This document shows, piece by piece, positions 1 through 6,510 of a DNA stretch of 10,411 nt. Position 1 is the first letter of the stretch, and each line of letters starts with the position of its first letter. The notes under the pieces were generated by a model that was not told the DNA's origin, did no database searches, and saw only the letters and a list, made by a program, of their open reading frames with translations. Both the position numbers and the translations under genes were made by a program. Source of the DNA: Gammaproteobacteria bacterium (lineage in GTDB: Bacteria; Pseudomonadota; Gammaproteobacteria; SZUA-229); NCBI GenBank assembly GCA_026998145.1, contig JALTRC010000362.1:1-10411 (forward strand). Reading direction: 5' to 3'.

Positions 1-1
1 A

Positions 2-337
2 ATGCGGCGCTTTAAGGTAAACGGACGGGATTTAATTTTATTGCATCGGGATGACAAAATGAAATATTTGCTGTCTCGTTATAATAAAAAACTCTATGCA
101 GCTGATGAGCAGAAAATAGATAAAAATCCTGCTGACTGGTTTGTGGCTTATGGCTTTGATCCTTTGCTGGGATGCCAGATTGATTTGAGCGATAGCCGAG
201 ATTTTTTTCAGGCAAGATGCAGTCCACAACAATATGATCTGGCAGGGCGGCCCTATAAAAATCAGCAATCCCAGCGCAATCTGATTGTGCCGGAATATGA
301 AATTCGTGAAGGCAAGATCATTATTTTTGCGGATTAG
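2..337 (+). CDS. Rieske-fold protein (C-terminal part), cluster ligands lost
   Basis: The 111 visible residues match the soluble domain of the bc1-complex Rieske subunit. An early VNGRDLILLHR stretch corresponds to the family's RGKPVFIRxR strand. LLGC (residues 55-58) matches the end of box 1 (CTHLGC). ARCSPQQYDLAGRPYKN (71-87) matches box 2 plus the YDLAGR strand (CPCHGSxYDLAGR), and NLIVPEYEIREGKIIIF matches the last strands. In this alignment the four [2Fe-2S] ligands are replaced (box 1 Cys to Asp53 and His to Leu55; box 2 Cys to Ala71 and His to Ser74), while the disulfide cysteines remain as Cys58 and Cys73. It should therefore not bind a Rieske cluster, and its role is unknown. The ATG lies at the window edge; family members carry an N-terminal membrane anchor of about 70-80 residues, so the true start is probably upstream. 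No cytochrome b or c1 gene follows. The homology is assigned from remembered family motifs. Confidence 0.6.
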   Translation: MRRFKVNGRDLILLHRDDKMKYLLSRYNKKLYAADEQKIDKNPADWFVAYGFDPLLGCQIDLSDSRDFFQARCSPQQYDLAGRPYKNQQSQRNLIVPEYEIREGKIIIFAD

Positions 338-391
338 CGGCTTTGTTTGAAGTGAGTGGAAAATTATTTTAGGCGTGAAATGTGAGGTCAT

Positions 392-420
392 AAATTATTC
401 AGAGTCACCTTAAATAATTT
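392..420. repeat. A/T-only inverted repeat between convergent genes
   Basis: AAATTATT (392-399) pairs with AATAATTT (413-420) across a 13-base loop, in the 144-bp gap where the Rieske-like gene and cheV converge. It might serve as a weak bidirectional terminator, but the stem has no G/C pairs and no clear T-tract follows on either strand. Nothing else stands out in 338-481. Confidence 0.25.
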
Positions 421-481
421 CAGTTAACAGTGGCCTGGGTTAGTACATTATTGGCAGGGGGATGTGGTCTGGGCGAGAGTT

Positions 482-1390
482 TTAAAGCGATTGATAATTG
501 CAGTAACTTAATCCGCTGGCGACGGCATCGGCCAGATCTTCTGCCACAAATTTGCTCAGGATGGCATTGGCGCCGGATTTTTCCGCATGTTCCTTATTAA
601 TGGCCCCATCCAGTGAGGTATGCAGTAATACATAAAGCTCAGCCAGTTCCGGCTCGGCGCGAATGGCGCGGGTCAGGCTATAGCCATCCATTTCCGGCAT
701 TTCAATATCCGATAACACCATAATAATTTTTTCATTGTCGGGGCGCTCGGATAAGTTCAGTTCTTTTAATTTTTTCAGGGCTTCAACGCCATTTTCAGCC
801 ATCTCGTAACGCACATTGATGGCATCGAGAGTCTGGGCGGTTTGTGAACGGGCCATGCTGGAATCATCCACCACCAGTACCTTACCGTTGTATTCATCGG
901 GTATGGCCACTTCATCCAGAGAAATAATATTATTGGCCGGTACAACCTGGGCCAGTATGGATTCCACATCCAGTATCTGGACGATTTCATTATCAACGGA
1001 AGCAATGCCGGTGATATAGGCGGAGCGGCTGAGATTTTTGGGTGGTGGCAGAATATCCTGCCAGTCTTTGACCGCAATACGGTCAATGCTGTTAACCAGC
1101 AGGCCATGCACAGAACGGTTAAATGAGGCGATAATCACCGACTGCTCCTGACGCTTTTCAGGATTGTAAAAAGATGGCATACCAATGGCGCGGCTAATAT
1201 CAATTACCGACAGGGACTGGCCACGCAAATTGGCAACACCGCAGACAGTGGGATGGCTTTCCGGCAGGGATGTGAGCGGCGGGCAGCCGATGACTTCCTT
1301 GATTTTCAGTACATTGATGGCAAAGCGCTGGGGGCCGTTTAAATAAAACAGCAGCAGCTCGAGGCGATTATCGGTTTGGCTGGTATTCAT
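482..1390 (-). CDS. cheV: CheV chemotaxis coupling protein (CheW-REC)
   Basis: This cytoplasmic protein couples chemoreceptor arrays to the CheA kinase and can be modulated by phosphorylation of its own receiver domain. The 302 residues are the usual CheV length. The CheW-like domain spans about residues 8-155 (start LELLLFYLNG; GVANLRGQSLSVIDIS at 51-66). The receiver domain spans about 169-300, with acidic pair Asp175-Asp176, phospho-acceptor Asp228 in SDIEMPEMDG, Thr258 and Lys280, so it should be phosphorylatable. A GGA-containing sequence lies about 8 bases before the ATG. No other chemotaxis gene is adjacent; the gene is divergent from the amidotransferase and convergent with the Rieske-like gene. 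An orphan cheV is common in gammaproteobacteria with several CheV paralogues. The family assignment is firm; the partner receptor cannot be told from here. Confidence 0.95.
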   Translation of the reverse strand: MNTSQTDNRLELLLFYLNGPQRFAINVLKIKEVIGCPPLTSLPESHPTVCGVANLRGQSLSVIDISRAIGMPSFYNPEKRQEQSVIIASFNRSVHGLLVNSIDRIAVKDWQDILPPPKNLSRSAYITGIASVDNEIVQILDVESILAQVVPANNIISLDEVAIPDEYNGKVLVVDDSSMARSQTAQTLDAINVRYEMAENGVEALKKLKELNLSERPDNEKIIMVLSDIEMPEMDGYSLTRAIRAEPELAELYVLLHTSLDGAINKEHAEKSGANAILSKFVAEDLADAVASGLSYCNYQSL

Positions 1391-1447
1391 TGCTTATCCG
1401 TTTTCAGGCGTGTTCTGAGTATAGAAGCTAATCATAAGGTGCGGTGG

Positions 1448-1477
1448 TTTACATAAGTTATTACAATAGGCTCTATT
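1448..1477 (+). promoter_or_regulatory. Candidate sigma-70 promoter for the amidotransferase
   Basis: TTTACA (1448-1453, five of six matches to the -35 consensus) is followed after 18 bases by TCTATT (1472-1477, four of six matches to the -10). A start site near 1484 would leave a leader of about 18 bases before the ATG at 1502. This is pattern matching by eye, and the A/T-rich context makes chance matches likely. Confidence 0.28.
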
Positions 1478-1501
1478 CCAAAATATTAAATGAGCCGGAC
1501 T

Positions 1502-3283
1502 ATGTGTGGAATCTGTGGTGAATTTCGTTTTGACGGGTCTGCGCCCGAACTGGCGCTGACCCATCGAATGATGGAGAAGCTGGAGCGGCGCGGGCCGGAT
1601 CATGGTGGCTCCTATTCTGACGGGCCGCTTGCATTTGGGCATCGGCGGCTGGCGATTATTGATCTGTCAGAACATGCTAACCAGCCACTGGTGGATCAGC
1701 AGCTGGGACTGGCGCTGGTATTCAATGGCACGATTTATAATTTCCCTGAATTACGCAGCCAGTTACAGGACAAGGGCTATCACTTTTTTTCCAGCGGTGA
1801 TTCTGAAGTTATTTTAAAAGCCTATGCAGAATGGGGTGAGGCCTGTGTGGATCGGCTGCACGGCATGTTTGCCTTTGCCATCTGGGATATGCGCAAGCAG
1901 CAGCTGTTTTTAGGCCGTGATCGCATGGGCATCAAACCCCTGTATTACAGCTTTAATCAGCAGCGCCTGCGCTTTGCATCCAATGTGCAGGCACTGCTGG
2001 CCACGGGTGATATTGATACCTCCATTGATCCGGTGGGTCTGCACCACCAGCTTACATTGCACGCGGTTATTCCCGCGCCCCATACGATTTTAAATGGCGT
2101 TAAAAAAGTGCGCCCCGCCCATTGCATGTGCTTTAAAACCGATGGCAGTGTGCGTGAACATCAATACTGGCAGCTGGATGCTACCCGCCCCAAAGAGAAA
2201 ATGGATGAGCAGGACTGGGTGGATGCCATTCACGAAAGTTTAAAATCAGCGGTGGAAAAACGTAAAACCATTGCGGATGTGCCGGTAGGCGTATTGCTCT
2301 CCGGTGGTCTGGATTCCTGTTTGCTGGTGGGGCTGCTCAGTGAAGCCGGGGTGGGTAATATCAAAACCTTTACCGTGGGTTTTGAGGATCAGCCGGAAGA
2401 AAAGGGCAATGAGTTCGAATTCTCGGACATGGTGGTGGATAAATTTGCCACCGAGCATCACAAATTTTTTATTCGTAACGACAAGGTGCTGGACTATCTG
2501 CCCGATGCGGTGGATGTGATGGCCGAGCCTATGGTGGGCCAGGATGCAGTGGCCTTTTATATGCTCTCCGAGCAGGTATCCAAAGAAGTCAAGGTGGTGC
2601 AGAGCGGTCAGGGGGCAGATGAAGTTTTTGCCGGCTATTTCTGGTATCCGCAAATGCACAATGCGTTTGGTGAAGATGATGTGCAGCGCTTTGCCAGCCG
2701 TTATTTTGACCGGGATCATGAGGAATATTTGCAGACCGTCAGCGAACAATATCAGGGTGAGGATTACACCTCCCAGTTGATTGCAAAGCTGCTGGCGCAG
2801 GGTAATGCAGATGAATATATCGACAGGGTATTGCGTCTGGATGTGACCACCCTGATTGTGGATGATCCGGTAAAGCGAGTGGATAATATGACCATGGCCT
2901 GGGGGCTGGAGGCGCGGGTGCCGTTTTTAGATCATCAGCTGGTGGAACTGGCGGCAAAAATGCCGCCGGAAATGAAGCTGCAATCCCACGGCAAGCATGT
3001 GCTGAAAAAAATTGCCCGTGGCCTGATTCCCGATCCGGTGATAGACCGCCCCAAGGCCTATTTCCCGGTGCCGGCCTTAAAATATGTGCGCGGCGAGTTT
3101 CTCGACTTTATGAAAGCCATCCTGCATTCGGATGCGGCGCGCCAGCGGGGATTGTTCCAGCCGGCCTATGTGGAAAAACTGCTGGCGAATCCGGAAGGCT
3201 ATCATACCCGTTTGCAGGGCAGTAAGCTGTGGCATCTGGCATTGCTGGAAATGTGGTTACAGCAGCATGTGGATGGCTGTTAA
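1502..3283 (+). CDS. asnO: AsnO-type amidotransferase (N-acetylglutaminylglutamine amide synthesis)
   Basis: The protein is a two-domain class-II glutamine amidotransferase/asparagine synthetase relative of 593 residues. The glutaminase domain starts MCGICGEF, so Cys2 becomes the N-terminal nucleophile after Met removal. It contains RRGPD (29-33), GHRRLAIIDL (46-55) and FNGTIYN (74-80). The synthetase domain has the ATP pyrophosphatase loop SGGLDS (267-272), SGQGADEVFAGY (368-379) and VDDPVKRVDNMTMAWGLEAR (453-472). The last two segments and the overall length fit the AsnO/PA3459 subgroup, which amidates N-acetylglutaminylglutamine to the osmoprotectant NAGGN, rather than housekeeping AsnB. 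The in-frame ATG at 1490 is rejected because it would add MSRT in front of the catalytic cysteine. The usual partner genes (ngg dipeptide synthase and a peptidase) are not adjacent. A stand-alone grxD follows after 97 bp. Subgroup assignment rests on recalled similarity to the Pseudomonas protein. Confidence 0.92.
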   Translation: MCGICGEFRFDGSAPELALTHRMMEKLERRGPDHGGSYSDGPLAFGHRRLAIIDLSEHANQPLVDQQLGLALVFNGTIYNFPELRSQLQDKGYHFFSSGDSEVILKAYAEWGEACVDRLHGMFAFAIWDMRKQQLFLGRDRMGIKPLYYSFNQQRLRFASNVQALLATGDIDTSIDPVGLHHQLTLHAVIPAPHTILNGVKKVRPAHCMCFKTDGSVREHQYWQLDATRPKEKMDEQDWVDAIHESLKSAVEKRKTIADVPVGVLLSGGLDSCLLVGLLSEAGVGNIKTFTVGFEDQPEEKGNEFEFSDMVVDKFATEHHKFFIRNDKVLDYLPDAVDVMAEPMVGQDAVAFYMLSEQVSKEVKVVQSGQGADEVFAGYFWYPQMHNAFGEDDVQRFASRYFDRDHEEYLQTVSEQYQGEDYTSQLIAKLLAQGNADEYIDRVLRLDVTTLIVDDPVKRVDNMTMAWGLEARVPFLDHQLVELAAKMPPEMKLQSHGKHVLKKIARGLIPDPVIDRPKAYFPVPALKYVRGEFLDFMKAILHSDAARQRGLFQPAYVEKLLANPEGYHTRLQGSKLWHLALLEMWLQQHVDGC

Positions 3284-3380
3284 AGCCTCAACCCCATTAA
3301 AGGTATGTATAAGTTGTGTCTTGAAATCGTTACAATGCAGCCCAATATATCATTCCACGTTAAATATATGAGGTGTCCCA

Positions 3381-3695
3381 ATGGACGTAATGGATCGAAT
3401 TGATGAAGCGGTAAAATCCCATCCTGTGTTTATTTTTATGAAAGGCACGCCCCAGTTTCCATCCTGTGGTTTTTCCAGCCGCACGGCTGAAGCTCTGAAG
3501 CAGTGCGGTAAGGAATTTGGTTACTGCAATGTGCTGGCGGATCCGGAAATTTTTGAAAACCTGCCCCGCTATGCAGACTGGCCAACTTTCCCGCAGGTGT
3601 ATATCAATGGCGAGCTGATTGGCGGCTGTGATATTACCCTGGAGATGTTTGAAAAGGGTGAGTTGCAGAAAATGATTGATGAGGCAGTCGCCTAG
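3381..3695 (+). CDS. grxD: Monothiol CGFS glutaredoxin Grx4
   Basis: This cytoplasmic glutaredoxin binds a glutathione-ligated [2Fe-2S] cluster between two monomers, or with a BolA partner, and takes part in iron-sulfur cluster delivery and iron sensing. The 104 residues carry the class signature: MKGTPQFPSCGFS with active Cys29 in CGFS and glutathione-binding Lys21, then WPTFPQVYI, then GGCDIT. It is slightly shorter than E. coli GrxD, lacking part of the non-conserved C-terminal tail. AGGTG at 3371-3375 is a good ribosome binding site 5 bases before the ATG. It lies 97 bp after asnO on the same strand, and a strong terminator follows at 3785-3821. It may be read from asnO or from its own promoter (TTGAAA at 3321-3326 is a possible -35 with no good -10). 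Confidence 0.97.
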   Translation: MDVMDRIDEAVKSHPVFIFMKGTPQFPSCGFSSRTAEALKQCGKEFGYCNVLADPEIFENLPRYADWPTFPQVYINGELIGGCDITLEMFEKGELQKMIDEAVA

Positions 3696-3757
3696 AGTAT
3701 CTGACAGCTTACTGACAATAATTGAGGACACAAAGCCTATGAGGTAATCATAAAAAA

Positions 3758-3774
3758 CTCTGTGACCTCTGTGG
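3758..3774. repeat. Short tandem CTCTGTGA / CTCTGTGG
   Basis: Two copies of CTCTGTG are repeated with a 9-base period (3758-3765 and 3767-3774) between the grxD stop codon and the terminator. Similar CTCTGTG-rich strings recur between genes in other bacterial genomes as I recall them, so this may be a degraded interspersed repeat. Function is unknown. Confidence 0.3.
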
Positions 3775-3784
3775 TGAGACTTTC

Positions 3785-3821
3785 CATAAAAAAACACGCT
3801 GCAAAGGCGTGTTTTTTTATG
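3785..3821. terminator. Bidirectional rho-independent terminator after grxD
   Basis: A perfect 15-bp inverted repeat (3785-3799 with 3807-3821) surrounds a 7-base loop, TGCAAAG. The core CACGC/GCGTG pairs are flanked by seven A on the left and seven T on the right, so a U-tract follows the G/C stem on either strand. It lies 90 bases after the grxD stop. It could also end transcripts arriving leftward from the diguanylate cyclase gene. Confidence 0.9.
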
Positions 3822-3842
3822 CATGAGTTTAAGACCAGGCCA

Positions 3843-3963
3843 CCCCCTTTGAAAAAGGGGGGGAGGGGGATTAAAAAGCCTTCAGTTTTGAAGCTTCTAT
3901 CAATACAGCGTTTTAACTTGAATGGCTTCAAATCTCCCCCGGCCCCTCTTTGCTAAAGAGGGG
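3843..3963. repeat. Paired inverted G/C-hairpin element (REP/MITE-like)
   Basis: Two hairpins face each other. The left is CCCCCTTT (3843-3850), loop GAA, AAAGGGGG (3854-3861). The right is CCCCTCTTT (3943-3951), loop GCT, AAAGAGGGG (3955-3963). Inside the left one follows GG-AGGGGGATT, and inside the right one, inverted, the matching AAATCTCCCCC-GG, so the two arms are divergent inverted copies of one unit. A further inner inverted repeat is present: TTTGAAGC (3887-3894) with GCTTCAAA (3925-3932). The layout of two palindromic units in opposite orientation in an intergenic region is that of REP doublets or small non-autonomous mobile elements. No transposase is present and no target-site duplication could be identified. 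It sits between the convergent grxD and diguanylate cyclase genes and may reinforce transcript ends. Confidence 0.7.
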
Positions 3964-3986
3964 AGCGAAACACTATCAGGCACTGC

Positions 3987-4937
3987 TTAAAAAGCTATCC
4001 GGTTACGGCCATTGGCCTTGGCTTCATAAAGTTTTTCATCGGCACATTTTATGATTTTCTGAACAGAAGGCAGCTCTGATGAACCCCGGTAAAAACAGAT
4101 GCCAATGGATGCGGTCACTTCCAGATCGCCAACGGATGTTTTAAACGGACGCTGATTAATATTTTGTAACAGGCGATCCAGTGAAGTGGTTTTGAAATTG
4201 GCCGGATTGGTGTAATGCATAATAATGCCGAATTCTTCACCACCCATGCGTGCCACCAGATCCGTGGGGCGCACCGTGCGGCGGATGCGGCGGGTAAAGC
4301 CTACCAGCACTTCATCACCCACATCATGGCCGTAGGTGTCGTTAATCTTTTTAAAGTGGTCAATATCCAGCATCACAAAACAGACGCCGCCTTTACGGGC
4401 ATTGGCTTCCAGCAGATGGTATTCCATCTGCCGGGTTAGCAGGCGCCGGTTGCCCACACCGGTGAGCGGGTCGGTGAGGGCCATTTCTTCCAGATGCTTG
4501 ACCGTATCGGCCAGCTGCTGGTGGGTTTCCAGCAGGTCATTCTGTAAGGAGGCAATACGGGCAGCGGCATTGACCCGGGCGGCTAGCTCCCGTGGATTGG
4601 GCGGCTTGCAGATATAGTCATCCACGCCCCGGTCAAAGGCTTCCACCAGTGGCTCTATACCTTCCTGGGCGGTAAACAGGATAACTGCCGTATAGGTGTT
4701 TTTTTCTTCATCCCGCTGGCGGATGATGTCGGTAAGATCCAGACCGTCCATTTCCGGCATGACCCAGTCGGCCAGTACCACGTCCGCATGCTCTTCATCC
4801 ATCATTTTCAGTGCCTGCCTGGCGCTATCGGACATGCGAACATTGGTGTAGCCGGCTTTTCTGAGCGCGGCTTTTACCACCACGCGGCTAAACTGCATGT
4901 CGTCAACAATAATAATGGATACGTCTTTTGAGCTCAT
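3987..4937 (-). CDS. Response-regulator diguanylate cyclase (REC-GGDEF)
   Basis: The protein is predicted to make cyclic di-GMP from two GTP under control of receiver phosphorylation, in the cytoplasm. The receiver domain covers about residues 5-125, with Asp12-Asp13, phospho-acceptor Asp57 in ADWVMPEMDG, Thr89 and Lys111. A helical linker (about 128-152) leads to the GGDEF domain (about 153-316), with DPLTGVGNRR, DIDHFKKINDTYGHDVGD (191-208), active-site GGEEF (232-236) and the product-inhibition RxxD as RPTD (223-226), five residues before it. All key residues are intact, so activity and feedback inhibition are expected. The 316-residue architecture resembles WspR/PleD-like response regulators. 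No cognate kinase is adjacent. It lies 99 bp downstream of rnt on the same strand and may be co-transcribed with it. No clear Shine-Dalgarno sequence precedes the ATG. Confidence 0.95.
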   Translation of the reverse strand: MSSKDVSIIIVDDMQFSRVVVKAALRKAGYTNVRMSDSARQALKMMDEEHADVVLADWVMPEMDGLDLTDIIRQRDEEKNTYTAVILFTAQEGIEPLVEAFDRGVDDYICKPPNPRELAARVNAAARIASLQNDLLETHQQLADTVKHLEEMALTDPLTGVGNRRLLTRQMEYHLLEANARKGGVCFVMLDIDHFKKINDTYGHDVGDEVLVGFTRRIRRTVRPTDLVARMGGEEFGIIMHYTNPANFKTTSLDRLLQNINQRPFKTSVGDLEVTASIGICFYRGSSELPSVQKIIKCADEKLYEAKANGRNRIAF

Positions 4938-4956
4938 AAAATAAGGTATTGATCCG

Positions 4957-5013
4957 TTGTTAAGAAAAGGGGAGGGCTAAATGTTAATTGTCTTTATAAC
5001 CCCTTAATAACAA
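4957..5013 (-). other. Imperfect stem in the rnt to diguanylate cyclase gap
   Basis: TTGTTAAGAAAAGGGG (4957-4972) can pair imperfectly with CCCCTTAATAACAA (5000-5013), with 27 bases between the arms. On the transcribed strand the stem would lie about 20 bases before the diguanylate cyclase start codon, in its leader or in the rnt 3' region. It could be an RNA structure affecting that gene or simply an A/T-rich coincidence. No U-tract follows, so it does not look like a terminator. Confidence 0.25.
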
Positions 5014-5036
5014 ACTCCTGTCAGGGCTGCAAGCTT

Positions 5037-5681
5037 TTACTTATCCATTGATGCAGACCAGGTCAGTCCATTGGTTTTGCGCCACTGGTTGATGATCTTA
5101 CAGAACAGCTCAGCGGTTTTAAATGCATCGTAGGCGGCCGAATGGGCGGAGTCATTATCCCACTCAATACCGGCGGCCTGTACTGCCCGGGATAAAACCG
5201 TCTGCCCATAGGCCAGTGCCGATAAGGAAACCGTATCAAAGGTGCTAAAGGGGTGGAATGGATTGCGGGTGAGGTTGCAGCGCTCTGCCGCCGCATTAAT
5301 AAAGCCCAGGTCCATGGCCGTATTATGGCCTACCATCACTGCACGTTTGCAGCCACTTTCTTTCATGGCATGGCGAATCATGCGAAAAATCTCTGCCAGG
5401 GCATCTTTTTCATTTTCAGCCATGCGGAAAGGGTTATAGGGGTCGATGCCGTTCACTTCCATGGAGGCCGGTTCCATATTGGAGCCTTCAAAGGGCATGA
5501 TGTGTTTGGACATCTGCTGATCGATGCTGATAATGCCATTGTCATCCAGCTTCAGGGTAACAGCTGCCACCTCCAGCAGGGCGTCTTTCTGGGCATTAAA
5601 GCCGCCGGTTTCAACATCAATAACAACAGGTAAAAAGCCGCGAAAGCGACGCGACATGGGGTTGGGCTTGTTTTCGGACAT
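5037..5681 (-). CDS. rnt: Ribonuclease T
   Basis: This DEDDh-family 3'-5' exoribonuclease trims the 3' ends of tRNA, 5S and 23S rRNA and removes the terminal AMP in tRNA end turnover; it acts as a dimer. The 214 residues match the family length. The catalytic acids are Asp22 and Glu24 in VVIDVETGGFNAQKDALLE, Asp124 in VGHNTAMDLGF, His180 in SAHSAAYDA and Asp185. NPFHPFSTFDT (140-150) and GQTVLSRAVQAAGI (159-172) are also characteristic. The first ATG gives an N-terminus equal in length to the E. coli protein before RFRGF. It lacks a Shine-Dalgarno sequence; the Met9 codon is an alternative start but also lacks one. The gene is divergent from the response regulator at 5890 and upstream of the diguanylate cyclase on the same strand. 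Confidence 0.97.
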   Translation of the reverse strand: MSENKPNPMSRRFRGFLPVVIDVETGGFNAQKDALLEVAAVTLKLDDNGIISIDQQMSKHIMPFEGSNMEPASMEVNGIDPYNPFRMAENEKDALAEIFRMIRHAMKESGCKRAVMVGHNTAMDLGFINAAAERCNLTRNPFHPFSTFDTVSLSALAYGQTVLSRAVQAAGIEWDNDSAHSAAYDAFKTAELFCKIINQWRKTNGLTWSASMDK

Positions 5682-5809
5682 GGTGGAGGTGATGCCTTTA
5701 GCGGGATGCGCTATAAATGATTCAATCGAAAAGCTATTTTACACTGCAAAAGGCCCGAGTGGAAAATTCATCCTTAAGCGGGTGCGATAAAGCGGCTTGC
5801 CTGAGAGAT

Positions 5810-5844
5810 AAACTATGGGAGAATCTGCCGAGATGCTATAGTTT
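5810..5844. promoter_or_regulatory. Spaced inverted repeat upstream of the response regulator
   Basis: AAACTAT (5810-5816) and ATAGTTT (5838-5844) form a 7-bp inverted repeat separated by 21 bases, 46 bases before the response-regulator start, in the 208-bp region divergent from rnt. The centre-to-centre distance of 28 bases could suit a dimeric regulator or a hairpin. No convincing -35/-10 pair was found for either gene, although TATAGT (5837-5842) resembles a -10 box. Confidence 0.25.
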
Positions 5845-5889
5845 GCGCCTGGGCTCATAATAAAAACGACTTACCCCCTGCCAGTACAC

Positions 5890-6510
5890 ATGAAGATTTT
5901 ACTTGCTGACGATCACCAGCTTTTTCTGGAAGGCTTCAAACTTCTGGTGGCCATGCTGGATGAAGAAACAGAAATCATAACGGTTTCTGATGCCTCCTCG
6001 TTGCGTAAACAGATTGAGCAAAACCTTGATGCAGATTTAATGACCCTGGATCTCGCCATGCCGGGGCTGGATAGCAGTCAGTTGCTGGAATGGATGGCGC
6101 AGCAGAAAATCTTGATCCCGGTTGTTATTGTTTCCGCCAGCGAGGAACCCAGGGATATTCAGCGGGCGCTGGATGCGGGGGCTTCCGGCTTTATTCCCAA
6201 AACCACCGAAACCCAACAAATGCTTGTGGCTTTACAATCGGTGCTCAATGGCAATATTTATGTGCCGGATGAGTGGCGGCGCATGATTAAAAATATGCAG
6301 CAGGAGCAACAGCTTTGCCAGCCCTTAAGTCAGCGGCAAACATCCATATTACAATTAATGTCCAGTGGTAAAAGTAATCGGGAGATTGCCGAAGCCCTGC
6401 ATATTTCCGAGCACACGGTGAAATCTCATCTGCAAACCATTTTTCAGATTCTGTCTGTTTCCAATCGTATGGAGTGTGTGCGTAAGGCAGAACAGCTCGG
6501 TTTATTATAA
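5890..6510 (+). CDS. NarL/FixJ-family response regulator
   Basis: This is a DNA-binding transcription regulator activated by phosphorylation. The receiver domain (residues 1-120) has Asp7-Asp8 in LLADDH, phospho-acceptor Asp54 in TLDLAMPG, switch residue Ser82 and Lys104 in FIPKT. A short linker leads to a LuxR-type helix-turn-helix (about 146-206), with LSQRQTSILQLMSSGKSNREIAEALHIS and EHTVKSHLQTIF as the helices expected to contact DNA. At 206 residues the length is typical. The gene converges on the hybrid kinase at 6505-8277 and overlaps it tail-to-tail by 6 bp, which makes that kinase the likely partner, although the pair cannot share one mRNA. No Shine-Dalgarno sequence precedes the ATG. 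Targets are unknown; the palindrome at 8311-8334 is a candidate site. Confidence 0.93.
   Translation: MKILLADDHQLFLEGFKLLVAMLDEETEIITVSDASSLRKQIEQNLDADLMTLDLAMPGLDSSQLLEWMAQQKILIPVVIVSASEEPRDIQRALDAGASGFIPKTTETQQMLVALQSVLNGNIYVPDEWRRMIKNMQQEQQLCQPLSQRQTSILQLMSSGKSNREIAEALHISEHTVKSHLQTIFQILSVSNRMECVRKAEQLGLL

Noticed and set aside
1391..1430. FliA (sigma-28) promoter for cheV
   Set aside because: ACGGATAA near the start resembles the -10 half but overlaps the ribosome-binding region, and no TAAA lies 15 bases upstream of it.
1490..1501. Upstream in-frame ATG for the amidotransferase
   Set aside because: It would place MSRT before the catalytic cysteine, which must be residue 2 and become the N-terminus. 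The ATG at 1502 gives MCGICGEF as in the family.
2246..2749. Minus-strand open frame of 167 codons inside asnO
   Set aside because: It lies wholly within a well-supported gene on the other strand, has no recognisable domain, and its composition mirrors the sense codons.
3321..3351. Sigma-70 promoter for grxD
   Set aside because: TTGAAA is a fair -35, but the only -10-like sequence (TATATC) is 19 bases away and weak; not listed as a feature.
3737..3956. Open frames on both strands across the terminator and hairpin element
   Set aside because: They translate palindromic repeat sequence (mirror-like proteins rich in Pro, Lys and Gly) and have no ribosome binding site or family.
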